NCBI RefSeq assembly: GCF_002797535.1
Contig: NZ_PGFD01000001.1
Coordinates: 496,001-560,000, forward strand
Origin: Chryseobacterium geocarposphaerae
GTDB lineage: Bacteria > Bacteroidota > Bacteroidia > Flavobacteriales > Weeksellaceae
DNA length: 64,000 bases
Direction: 5' to 3'
Each line of letters begins with the position of its first letter. Within the stretch, counting starts at the first letter, position 1. Made by a program: the position numbers and the translations under genes. This document shows, piece after piece, positions 17,174 through 24,801 of this stretch. The notes beneath the pieces were generated by a model, which was not told the origin of the DNA, did no database searches, and saw only the letters and a program-made list of their open reading frames with translations.

Positions 17174-17181
17174 TACATTTG
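17174..17181 (+). promoter_or_regulatory. -7 box TACATTTG before the DUF2652 gene
   Basis: An exact TAnnTTTG match sits 26 bp before the ATG at 17208. It argues that the upstream in-frame ATG at 17133 is not used, because that start would precede the transcription start. The segment 17135-17155 before it recurs almost unchanged at 19018-19038. Confidence 0.55.
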
Positions 17182-17207
17182 TGTCAGAAAGAACTAAAAA
17201 ATCTGTC

Positions 17208-17768
17208 ATGGAGTATTTATACAAACAATATTTATCAGAAAGCAGAAATATTCGGGTTGAAGAAGGACTTATAATCATTCCTGATATCAGTGGCTATACA
17301 GAGTTTGTAAGTAGCATTTGTATCGAAGCGGGTCGTTACATTATCGGAGAACTGCTTTCTACAATTTTGCAAGCCAATAAATTGGGGATGAACGTGTCCG
17401 AAATTGAAGGAGATGCAATATTATTCTACAAATTTGGTAAAAAGCCTTCTATGCAGAGAATTTTAAAACTATATGAAACAATGTTAAGAAGCTTTACTAT
17501 AAAACTTAGAGAAATTGAAACTATCATTGGACATGACTTAGGTTTGTCATTAAAATTAATAGCACATTACGGAACTTTCTCAGAATATACTATCGGAACT
17601 TTTAAAAAACTTTACGGAGAACCGATCGTTAAAGCACATTCACTTTTGAAAAATACTATAAAAAGTAAGACTTATATATTGATGACCAATGCTGTCGTTT
17701 CTAAGGAAACAGCCAAAAAAGAAAAAGAATATTTTTTTATCAATTACAGTTGCAGAACAATTTTATAA
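17208..17768 (+). CDS. DUF2652-family protein
   Basis: The 186-residue protein carries the DUF2652 pattern: GLIIIPDISGYTEFV near the N-terminus, IIGELLSTILQANKLGMNVSEIEGDAILFY, and later YGEPIVKAHSLLKN. This pattern resembles the class III nucleotide-cyclase fold, where D-I-S-G-(F/Y)-T and EGDA(I/L)F segments recur, but catalysis has not been shown for DUF2652 as far as I know. Function is therefore not assigned. I start at ATG 17208, behind the -7 box. A 49-residue membrane ORF follows 21 bp later and both precede a terminator at 17962, so they are probably co-transcribed. Confidence 0.75.
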   Translation: MEYLYKQYLSESRNIRVEEGLIIIPDISGYTEFVSSICIEAGRYIIGELLSTILQANKLGMNVSEIEGDAILFYKFGKKPSMQRILKLYETMLRSFTIKLREIETIIGHDLGLSLKLIAHYGTFSEYTIGTFKKLYGEPIVKAHSLLKNTIKSKTYILMTNAVVSKETAKKEKEYFFINYSCRTIL

Positions 17769-17789
17769 CAACCATAAAAAACAAAAGAA

Positions 17790-17939
17790 ATGGAACAAAC
17801 AACAAAAACAACATTCGACAGATCAGCTTACAATCCGGTATTGTTTAAAAGTTACAAGGTCACTAAAAAACTAATTAAGTATAGCTTTTACATTGCTTTA
17901 ATCTATTTTGCCTATGAAGGTTTTATGGCCTGGGATTAA
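17790..17939 (+). CDS. Small membrane ORF (49 residues)
   Basis: An ATG at 17790 opens a 49-residue frame that begins MEQTTKTTFDRSAYNPVLFK, continues with a basic stretch KVTKKLIK, and ends in one hydrophobic helix YSFYIALIYFAYEGFMAW before a final D. It sits 21 bp behind the DUF2652 gene and 22 bp before a strong terminator, with an A-rich start context. The basic-then-hydrophobic layout suggests a single-pass inner-membrane peptide. I do not recognise a family. Confidence 0.6.
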   Translation: MEQTTKTTFDRSAYNPVLFKSYKVTKKLIKYSFYIALIYFAYEGFMAWD

Positions 17940-17961
17940 TTTCTCATAGTATAACTATCCG

Positions 17962-17994
17962 CCGTTGATGAGAATAGCTCATCAGCGGTTTTTT
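17962..17994 (+). terminator. Rho-independent terminator
   Basis: An 11-bp stem (CCGTTGATGAG 17962-17972 with CTCATCAGCGG 17978-17988, one G-U pair), a 5-base loop and six T follow. It closes the DUF2652 and small-ORF unit. Confidence 0.88.
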
Positions 17995-18023
17995 ATTGTT
18001 CATCAGTATTGTAAAATTTTAAA

Positions 18024-18031
18024 TACATTTG
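18024..18031 (+). promoter_or_regulatory. -7 box TACATTTG before the second AraC gene
   Basis: An exact TAnnTTTG match lies 46 bp before the ATG at 18078. No TTG is seen at consensus distance. Confidence 0.5.
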
Positions 18032-18077
18032 TTTAGGCTAAGAACCTATAGAAGAAAACAAATTGGTTTAAATTAAG

Positions 18078-18920
18078 ATGCTAACGATTTTCATTCAAAA
18101 AGTTAGAAATATGAAAGGTTATAATAGTTACCGAATATCTGCTCCTACAGAATTTAAAGATATTTTTTCACATTTTTACTATGCAGAAAACAGATCCGGA
18201 GAAACTGTAGAAAAAACACTTTTACCTTCATATCAGACTATAATGATTTTCAGTTTTGGTACTCACGCATCGTTTATTTCTAAAAATAAAGAGGAGATTA
18301 AAGTTGAAAAATGTATTGTATTGGGGCCTATAAAACATGCCTTTAACTATATTTTGCCTGAAGACGCCGAAATTTTGGTTTGCAATTTTAAAGACGATGC
18401 TTTTTTCAGGTTTTTTGGAAATGCAGCGTTGACTGATGATTTAGCAATGCACCCGGATGAATTGTTAAATCAGAATTGTTTTACAACACTTTGGTCTGAA
18501 TTAAAAAAGATTGATTCCAATGAAAACCGGGTTCAGGGTATGCTGGATTTTTGTCAGCCCTATTTACGGGATCGTGACAGTATTGCAGAACAAATTGCAG
18601 CCTTTGACCGCACTAGCTTCAGCCCAATAAAAGAAATCTCTAAAAGGAACAAAATATCCGAAAGATCATTACAGACGAATCACAAAAAACATTTTGGATA
18701 TACCTCAAAGGAGATTTATCGGTATCAGCGCTTTTTAAAAGCAATTCAGATTATCCAGAACAATTCTTGCCAAAACATTAAAATAGATTGGTTTGATGTC
18801 ATCAATCAATGCGGTTATTATGACCAAAGCCAACTTATCAAGGATTTTAAGCATTATATTCATCTAAGCCCTTCCAAATACCTGAAATTCCAGGAGTCCA
18901 TATGTGATCCTAAGAATTAA
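18078..18920 (+). CDS. AraC-family transcriptional regulator
   Basis: The 280-residue protein has an N-terminal sensing half (about 15-150, with FSFGTHASFISKNKEEIKVEKCIVLGP) and a C-terminal AraC DNA-binding domain (about 170-275). The C-terminal domain contains ISERSLQTNHKKHFGYTSKEIYRYQRF, then FDVINQCGYYDQSQLIKDFKHYIHLSPSKYL. An in-frame ATG at 18111 is an equally good start and would remove eleven residues. It stands between two terminators and so is transcribed alone; the NmrA-like gene downstream is a plausible target. Confidence 0.85.
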   Translation: MLTIFIQKVRNMKGYNSYRISAPTEFKDIFSHFYYAENRSGETVEKTLLPSYQTIMIFSFGTHASFISKNKEEIKVEKCIVLGPIKHAFNYILPEDAEILVCNFKDDAFFRFFGNAALTDDLAMHPDELLNQNCFTTLWSELKKIDSNENRVQGMLDFCQPYLRDRDSIAEQIAAFDRTSFSPIKEISKRNKISERSLQTNHKKHFGYTSKEIYRYQRFLKAIQIIQNNSCQNIKIDWFDVINQCGYYDQSQLIKDFKHYIHLSPSKYLKFQESICDPKN

Positions 18921-18943
18921 TTGAATATTCATAGTTTTTTATA

Positions 18944-18992
18944 AAGATCATACCAATCAATATTATAATTGGTTTGGTCTTATCTGTTTTTT
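18944..18992 (+). terminator. Rho-independent terminator after the AraC gene
   Basis: AAGATCATACCAAT (18944-18957) pairs with ATTGGTTTGGTCTT (18968-18981) at 13 of 14 positions around a 10-base loop, and six T follow shortly after. Confidence 0.65.
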
Positions 18993-19084
18993 AACCATAC
19001 AAATATGTAAAATAGGAGATTTCGTTTTCTTACAATTTTAGCTCCTGTAATACACCGAATTTTGAGGTATTAAAAAACAGTTTT

Positions 19085-19954
19085 ATGAAAAGTACAAATC
19101 TTTTAATTACAGGAGCAACGGGAAGTGTAGGAACACAACTCGTTAATACATTGGTTAATATGAATGTCTCTTTTAAAGCCCTTGTCAGAAACAATGATCA
19201 GGGAGATCTGATGGCTCATTTGCCACAAACCGAAATAGCAATTGGTGATCTCTCGGATAGCGATAGCCTTGTTCAGGCATTGCAGGGAATTGAGAAAGCA
19301 TTTTTGCTTACAAACTCATCAGAGCAAGCCGAAGAACTTCAGCTTAGTTTCGTGGATGCGGCATATAAAGCAGGTGTAAAGCATATTGTGAAATTATCTC
19401 AGCTGGCTGCCAATGAGAATTCCCCCGTACGTTTTCTCAGATATCATGCTGTTGTTGAAAACAGGATCAAAGAGTTGGGAATGAATTACACATTTTTACG
19501 TCCTAATCTGTTTATGCAAGGTCTTATAGCGTTTGGGCATTCCATTAAATATGAAGGGAAGTTTTATGGTTCGTTGGGAAATGCTGCTGTTAGTGCTGTT
19601 GACATCCGTGATATTGCAGGAGTTGCGGCAAAGGTATTAACAGAGAACGGACATGAAAACAAAATCTACAATATAACGGGAGAGGAATCTCTTACCCATT
19701 TTCAAATGGCAGAAATACTTTCCCGCATATTGAAAACAGAAATTAGCTATGTAGATTTAAATTCAGAACAAATGCACGGAGCATTAACTGTTGCCGGGTT
19801 TCCTGAATGGCAAATAGGAGGTCTTATCGAAGATTATGCTCATTATGCAAGAGGAGAAGCCTTTGAAATTTCTAATACTGTTTCTAATATAACGGGAAAA
19901 CCTGCAATCGGTTTCGAACAGTTTGTTCATGATCATTTAAAGTTTTTTAAATAA
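19085..19954 (+). CDS. NmrA/SDR-a5-like NAD(P)-binding protein
   Basis: This 289-residue atypical SDR has the cofactor motif TGATGSVG at residues 10-17 and an N-terminal Rossmann fold. The body resembles quinone-reductase 2/NmrA-type proteins, with HIVKLSQLAANENSPVRFLRYHAVVENRIKELGMNYTFLRPNLFMQ. It lacks the usual YxxxK pair, as NmrA-like sensors do, so it may be a redox-cofactor sensor or an atypical reductase. It is 26 bp from the SRPBCC gene behind it and probably co-transcribed. A 21-bp segment at 19018-19038 upstream matches the one before the DUF2652 gene. Confidence 0.8.
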   Translation: MKSTNLLITGATGSVGTQLVNTLVNMNVSFKALVRNNDQGDLMAHLPQTEIAIGDLSDSDSLVQALQGIEKAFLLTNSSEQAEELQLSFVDAAYKAGVKHIVKLSQLAANENSPVRFLRYHAVVENRIKELGMNYTFLRPNLFMQGLIAFGHSIKYEGKFYGSLGNAAVSAVDIRDIAGVAAKVLTENGHENKIYNITGEESLTHFQMAEILSRILKTEISYVDLNSEQMHGALTVAGFPEWQIGGLIEDYAHYARGEAFEISNTVSNITGKPAIGFEQFVHDHLKFFK

Positions 19955-19980
19955 TTCATTAATCTTAAAAATAATAAACA

Positions 19981-20514
19981 ATGAAAATGTTAGTGTATAG
20001 TTTTCTTTTATTAATAGGATTACTTGTAATAACGATTATTGGTCTGGAAGTATTCACTTCATACACTGTGTCAGAATCTATCAATGAAAAAGCCCCTGTA
20101 AAAACCTATCAGGAAATTACAATAAATGCCCCTGCTCAAAAAGTTTACCATATTATGAGTGATATAGACCATTGGGAAGATTGGCATAGTGATATTAAAG
20201 ATCCTAAACTAAGCGGGCCATTTAGAAAAGGAAGCTCTTTTGATTGGAAAAGCGGTGGATTAACCATTCATTCGACTTTGCATACCGTATTGCCAGAACA
20301 TAGAATTGGCTGGTCAGGTAAAGCTTTCGGAGCATTTGCAATTCATAACTGGTCATTCATAGAACACGAAGGAAAAACAACGGCGAAAGTTGAAGAAAGT
20401 ATGGAAGGGTGGTTAGTATCTCTATTAAGCAATACATTTCAAAAAGGCCTGGAAAGCTCATTACAAATCTGGTTAAAGAATCTTAAAGTAAAAGCGGAAA
20501 AAAGTAAATTTTAA
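19981..20514 (+). CDS. SRPBCC-family (polyketide-cyclase-like) membrane-anchored protein
   Basis: The 177-residue protein starts with one hydrophobic helix (about residues 4-22), which should anchor it in the membrane. The rest is an SRPBCC/START-like ligand-binding fold: EITINAPAQKVYHIMSDIDHWEDWHSDI, later HRIGWSGKAFGAFAIHNWSFIEHEGKTTAKVEESMEG. The family binds hydrophobic ligands, and no enzyme activity can be claimed. It follows the NmrA-like gene closely and is followed by a perfect 17-bp inverted repeat. Confidence 0.8.
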   Translation: MKMLVYSFLLLIGLLVITIIGLEVFTSYTVSESINEKAPVKTYQEITINAPAQKVYHIMSDIDHWEDWHSDIKDPKLSGPFRKGSSFDWKSGGLTIHSTLHTVLPEHRIGWSGKAFGAFAIHNWSFIEHEGKTTAKVEESMEGWLVSLLSNTFQKGLESSLQIWLKNLKVKAEKSKF

Positions 20515-20536
20515 AATACTTATTTTAAAATGATTT

Positions 20537-20573
20537 AATAGATTGAGAATCCTAATAGGATTCTCAATCTATT
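20537..20573. terminator. Perfect 17-bp inverted repeat, likely terminator
   Basis: AATAGATTGAGAATCCT (20537-20553) and its exact reverse complement (20557-20573) are separated by three bases. It lies 23 bp after the SRPBCC stop. No T run follows, so it may act as a transcript end-protecting hairpin or bidirectional terminator, or be a protein site. Confidence 0.6.
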
Positions 20574-21016
20574 ACAGTTTGGATAATAGTAGAAATGTAT
20601 GAAGTTTTAAATAATTAATACATCAATTTTCTATTCTGGTGAAGAGACCTATTATCCATCGAAATTCTATTATTGGTAATTTTATAATCGCTTACATGCA
20701 AAAATGGTAAAAAAAAATATTAATTTTTGATGTTTTTTTTGTTTAAAAGTGTTTTTTTTACACTTGTTTTTATTTTTTTTTAACTTTTTTTTTCTTAATT
20801 CTTATCATAATATTTAGATACAATAATAAAACATTTTCTTATTGTAATTTTTGATATAAATACTTGTTAATTGAACTATTACAATATTTATAAGTATGAA
20901 TTTAATGATAACCTTATCATATTTTATATGTGAATGTTTTCATAAAAAATCGATATGTAAATCGTTGATATTTAGGTGTTACTGTGGAAAATATTTTTTT
21001 TATTCAATTGAATTTT
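20574..21016. other. AT-rich regulatory gap before the pentose locus
   Basis: About 440 bases, extremely AT-rich, contain T-tracts and A-tracts around 20700-20800 and the 19-bp palindrome at 20747. A 71-codon frame at 20896-21111 overlaps the regulator gene, is rich in Cys/Tyr/Phe and has no family look; I do not call it. The tract-rich part could be intrinsically bent. Confidence 0.4.
20747..20765. promoter_or_regulatory. 19-bp palindrome AAGTGT-N7-ACACTT (candidate pentose regulator operator)
   Basis: AAGTGT and ACACTT are perfect inverted halves seven bases apart. The same architecture occurs before the GH3 gene (55372-55390) and araB (60349-60367). A TAACTTTT sequence 15 bases downstream resembles a -7 box. 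The site is about 290 bp before the NUDIX regulator, in the same non-coding stretch. Confidence 0.65.
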
Positions 21017-21024
21017 TATATTTG
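21017..21024 (+). promoter_or_regulatory. -7 box TATATTTG before the NUDIX regulator
   Basis: An exact TAnnTTTG match predicts transcription start near 21030, just ahead of the start codons at 21038 and 21053. Confidence 0.55.
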
Positions 21025-21052
21025 TCATGTTACATAAATGTTAACACGTCAG

Positions 21053-21769
21053 ATGAACTCAAACTTTATTCATACATATGTATCGGTGGACTGTGTTGTT
21101 TTCGGATTTGATCACGAAAATCGACTGAATATTTTACTGGTTGAACGCCACCTTGACGAGAAAAGACAAATTAAGCTTCCCGGAAGTCTTATTTTTAGTG
21201 ATGAAGATGTGGATGATGCAGCCCAAAGAGTTTTGCATGAACTGACCGGTATAAAGAAAATGATCCTTAAGCAATTCAAATGTTTTGCAGATCCTATGAG
21301 AGCAAATAATGAGAATGATATTAAATGGATGGGAATGGAGTATAAGCATCATATTGACAGAATTATTACAGTAGCATACTTATCTCTTTGTAAAATAGAT
21401 CATAAAATTAACAGCACAAAATATAGTACGGTAGATTGGTTCCCGGTTGATGAAGTTCCTTCTCTGCCATTTGATCACAATAAAATTATCAATGAATCTT
21501 TAGTGGAAGTAAGAAAATGGATAGAACTGGATTTCTCTATTATTTTTGAGCTTCTTCCAAAGAAGTTTACCATCAGGCAGCTCTATCAGTTATACAGTGC
21601 TTTGAGTGAAAAGTATATTGATATTAAGAATTTCCATAAAAAAATATCTTCCTTCAGTTACATTGTTCCGTTGGATGAGATTGAAACCAATGTATCGCAC
21701 CGTGCAGCAAGATACTATAAGTTTGATGCTAAGATTTACAAAAAAAACAATACTAAACTAATAAAATAA
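21053..21769 (+). CDS. NUDIX-domain transcriptional regulator of pentose use (NrtR/AraR-like)
   Basis: The protein of 238 residues joins a NUDIX fold (about 8-145) to a C-terminal winged helix (about 155-230, KKFTIRQLYQLYSALSEKYIDIKNFHKK). The NUDIX box region, from G44 to about G66, reads RVLHELTG where the enzyme needs RExxEE, so two catalytic glutamates are missing. That loss fits NrtR-type regulators that bind ligand without hydrolysis. Bacteroidota relatives, such as the arabinose-responsive AraR of Bacteroides, control sugar genes. It lies 16 bp before xylB. I prefer ATG 21053; 21038 would add five residues and leave almost no leader after the predicted transcription start. Confidence 0.85.
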   Translation: MNSNFIHTYVSVDCVVFGFDHENRLNILLVERHLDEKRQIKLPGSLIFSDEDVDDAAQRVLHELTGIKKMILKQFKCFADPMRANNENDIKWMGMEYKHHIDRIITVAYLSLCKIDHKINSTKYSTVDWFPVDEVPSLPFDHNKIINESLVEVRKWIELDFSIIFELLPKKFTIRQLYQLYSALSEKYIDIKNFHKKISSFSYIVPLDEIETNVSHRAARYYKFDAKIYKKNNTKLIK

Positions 21770-21785
21770 TTCTCCTCTCTACATT

Positions 21786-23270
21786 ATGTATTTACTAGGC
21801 TATGATATCGGCAGCTCGTCTGTGAAAGTTTGTCTCATTGAGGCATCCAGCGGAAAAGTGATTGCATCAGAATTTTCTCCTAAAAAAGAAATGAAAATCA
21901 CTGCTGTTCATCCCGGTTGGGCAGAACAGAATCCTGTGGACTGGTGGACAAACCTGAAGCTTGCTCATGAAGCCGTAATGCATGAATCGGAAATACATCC
22001 CGAAGATATTAAAGGAATCGGGATTACCTGGCAAATGCACGGTTTGATTTTGGTGGATAAAGATCAGAATTTATTAAGACCTTCCATCATCTGGTGTGAC
22101 AGTCGTGCCGTTCCTTATGGAGAAAAAGCCTTCAAAGAAATCGGAGAAGAAAAATGTCTGTCTCATTTACTGAATTCGCCGGGAAATTTTACCGCTTCGA
22201 AATTAGCCTGGGTAAAAGACAACGAGCCGGAAATTTTTGAAAAGATTGATAAAATAATGCTTCCGGGAGATTATATCGCGATGAGACTTTCCGGGGAAAT
22301 CGGAATGACGATTGAAGGATTATCAGAAGGGATTTTCTGGGATTTTAAAAACAATTGTATTTCTGAAGATGTTATCAATTATTATGGAATTCCGAAAAGC
22401 TTTTTCCCTGAAATTGTCCCGACATTCGGTATTCAGGCAACAGTTTCTGCTGTGGCAGCTGAAGAATTAGGATTAAAAGAAGGAACTCCGATATCCTACA
22501 GAGCAGGAGATCAGCCGAATAATGCTTTGTCATTAAATGTTTTCAATCCCGGAGAAATTGCTTCCACCGCAGGAACTTCAGGGGTAGTGTACGGAGTGTT
22601 GGACCAACTGGATTATGACAAATTATCAAGAGTAAATACTTTTGCTCACGTAAATCATACTGAAGAGCTAACCAGACTGGGTGTTTTACTTTGTATTAAT
22701 GGAACGGGAATCTTAAATTCCTGGCTAAAACATAATTTTGCAACTTCATTATCTTCTTATGGAGATATGAATGACCTGGCTTCTCTTTCCCCCGTTGGAG
22801 CAAAAGGGTTAAGTATCATTCCTTTTGGTAATGGTGCGGAAAGGGTGTTGGAAAATAAAGAAACCAATTGTTCCATTCACGGAATTAATTTCAATATACA
22901 TACAAAAGGAGATATTTTACGTGCTGCGCAGGAAGGCATTGTTTTCTCCTATGAATACGGAATGAATATCATGAGAAATATCGGAATGAATATTCAGGTA
23001 ATTCGTGCAGGAAATGCCAATATGTTTTTAAGTTCAATTTTCAGAAAATCACTGGCCGGAGTGAGTAATGCTGTTATTGAGCTTTATGATACAGACGGAG
23101 CGGTAGGTGCTGCGAGGGCAGCAGGAATGGGAATAGGTTTTTATGCAGATTCTAAAGAAGCTTTTGCTTCTCTCGAAAGAATTGCTGTCATAGAACCCCA
23201 ATTAGAAAAGCGAGAACAATATCTGGAAGCCTATTCAAGATGGAAACAACATCTTAACGAAATAGTATAA
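21786..23270 (+). CDS. xylB: Xylulokinase
   Basis: XylB phosphorylates D-xylulose to xylulose 5-phosphate for the pentose phosphate pathway. The 494-residue FGGY kinase has the ATP-phosphate loop YDIGSSSVKV near residue 6, the sugar-binding WQMHG at 82-86, and the catalytic aspartate D242 in AGDQPNNA. The C-terminal FGGY motif region is GGxAR-like (RAGNANMFLSSIFRKSLAGV). Length matches the family. It is 16 bp behind the NUDIX regulator and 106 bp ahead of xylA, so regulator, kinase and isomerase probably form one operon. Confidence 0.94.
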   Translation: MYLLGYDIGSSSVKVCLIEASSGKVIASEFSPKKEMKITAVHPGWAEQNPVDWWTNLKLAHEAVMHESEIHPEDIKGIGITWQMHGLILVDKDQNLLRPSIIWCDSRAVPYGEKAFKEIGEEKCLSHLLNSPGNFTASKLAWVKDNEPEIFEKIDKIMLPGDYIAMRLSGEIGMTIEGLSEGIFWDFKNNCISEDVINYYGIPKSFFPEIVPTFGIQATVSAVAAEELGLKEGTPISYRAGDQPNNALSLNVFNPGEIASTAGTSGVVYGVLDQLDYDKLSRVNTFAHVNHTEELTRLGVLLCINGTGILNSWLKHNFATSLSSYGDMNDLASLSPVGAKGLSIIPFGNGAERVLENKETNCSIHGINFNIHTKGDILRAAQEGIVFSYEYGMNIMRNIGMNIQVIRAGNANMFLSSIFRKSLAGVSNAVIELYDTDGAVGAARAAGMGIGFYADSKEAFASLERIAVIEPQLEKREQYLEAYSRWKQHLNEIV

Positions 23271-23376
23271 TCCCACAACAAAGGAATTTTCCATTGTACT
23301 TATTGACCTTTTGAGATCAGTGAGCTGGGTATTCTTACGTCAATTTTAACACTAAACTAAAATTAAAACAACATAT

Positions 23377-24705
23377 ATGAAAACTTTAACAGGTACAAAA
23401 GAGTTTTTTACAGGTATCGACAAAATCAAGTTTGAAGGAAAAGAAAGCAGAAATCCAATGGCTTTCAGATATTATGATGCGGAAAGAATTGTCATGGGAA
23501 AACCTATGAAAGACTGGACGCGTTTTGCAATGGCTTGGTGGCATACGTTATGTGCTAACGGAAGCGATCCGTTTGGTGGACCTACCATTCACCATCCTTG
23601 GGATATCGGAAATGATGCCGTGACAAGAGCCATGCATAAAATGGATGCAGGTTTTGAATTTATGTCTAAAATGGGCTTCAATTACTACTGTTTCCACGAT
23701 ATTGACTTGGTAGATCCGGCTGATAACTGGAAAGATTACGAAAAAAATCTTCAGGCTGTAGTAGAATATGCAAAACAGAAGCAGCAGGAAACTGGAATCA
23801 AACTTTTATGGGGAACAGCCAACGTTTTCACCCACGAAAGATACATGAACGGAGCTTCTACCAACCCAAATTTTGATGTGGTAGCTTGTGCAGGAACTCA
23901 GGTTAAAAATTCTATCGATGCTACAATTGCTCTAGGTGGTGAAAACTACGTATTCTGGGGAGGAAGAGAAGGCTACATGAGTCTTTTAAATACAGATATG
24001 AAGCGTGAAAAAGATCATTTGGCGCGTTTCCTTTCCATGTCGAGAGACTATGCGCGTCAGCAAGGCTTTAAAGGAACTTTCCTTATTGAGCCAAAACCGA
24101 TGGAGCCTACAAAACATCAGTACGACTATGATTCTGAAACGGTGATCGGTTTCTTAAGACATTATGGATTAGATAAAGATTTTAAATTAAATATTGAAGT
24201 TAACCACGCGACTCTTGCTGGTCATACATTCGAGCATGAGCTTCAGGTAGCGGTAGACGCAGGACTTTTAGGAAGTATCGATGCGAACAGAGGGGATTAC
24301 CAGAATGGATGGGATACAGACCAGTTCCCGGTAGATTATTATGACATGGTTCAGGCTTGGTTAGTACTTTTACCAGCTGGTGGTCTAGGAAATGGAGGAG
24401 TAAACTTCGATGCTAAGATCAGAAGAAACTCTATTGATCCTGAAGATTTGTTTATTTCTCATATTTCCGGAATGGATGTTTTTGCAAAAGGACTTTTAGC
24501 CGCAGCAGATATTCTTGAAAATTCAGATTATAAAAAATTGAGAACAGACCGTTATGCTTCGTTCGACAACGGAAACGGAAAGGCTTTTGAAGACGGAACG
24601 CTTACTTTGGAGGATCTTCAGAGAATAGCTCATGAAATTGGGGAACCACAGCCAAAAAGCGGAAAACAGGAATTGTTTGAAGCTATTGTGAACATGTATA
24701 TCTAA
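23377..24705 (+). CDS. xylA: Xylose isomerase
   Basis: XylA interconverts D-xylose and D-xylulose, using two divalent metals, in the cytoplasm. The 442-residue protein is the longer class II form with an N-terminal extension. H107 and D110 in YYCFHDID are the active-site pair. Metal ligands are visible in [32 protein letters not shown] and [19 protein letters not shown]. It follows xylB and is followed by a long-loop terminator-like structure and susC. The 106-bp gap before it shows no repeat of the 19-bp palindrome. Confidence 0.96.
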   Translation: MKTLTGTKEFFTGIDKIKFEGKESRNPMAFRYYDAERIVMGKPMKDWTRFAMAWWHTLCANGSDPFGGPTIHHPWDIGNDAVTRAMHKMDAGFEFMSKMGFNYYCFHDIDLVDPADNWKDYEKNLQAVVEYAKQKQQETGIKLLWGTANVFTHERYMNGASTNPNFDVVACAGTQVKNSIDATIALGGENYVFWGGREGYMSLLNTDMKREKDHLARFLSMSRDYARQQGFKGTFLIEPKPMEPTKHQYDYDSETVIGFLRHYGLDKDFKLNIEVNHATLAGHTFEHELQVAVDAGLLGSIDANRGDYQNGWDTDQFPVDYYDMVQAWLVLLPAGGLGNGGVNFDAKIRRNSIDPEDLFISHISGMDVFAKGLLAAADILENSDYKKLRTDRYASFDNGNGKAFEDGTLTLEDLQRIAHEIGEPQPKSGKQELFEAIVNMYI

Positions 24706-24713
24706 ATAAACGT

Positions 24714-24770
24714 AAAAAGGCTGTTAAACACTAAGGATTTCTCAGAGTTATAATTATTACCGGCCTTTTT
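24714..24770 (+). terminator. Weak long-loop terminator between xylA and susC
   Basis: AAAAAGGC (24714-24721) can pair with GCCTTTTT (24763-24770), whose T run would serve as the terminator tail. The loop is about 41 bases, so any effect may be partial and may set susC expression relative to xylA. Confidence 0.4.
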
Positions 24771-24801
24771 ATTCAACCCTAATATTTAAAACATAATAAT
24801 T

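Noticed and set aside
17133..17207. Upstream ATG for the DUF2652 gene
   Set aside because: An exact -7 box lies at 17174-17181 between it and ATG 17208, so the upstream ATG would precede the transcript.
20896..21111. 71-codon frame before the NUDIX regulator
   Set aside because: It overlaps the regulator out of frame, has odd Cys/Tyr/Phe content and contains the regulator's -7 box.
24706..24801. Riboswitch between xylA and susC
   Set aside because: Only one long-loop pairing is seen and nothing resembles a known aptamer; called as a weak terminator only.
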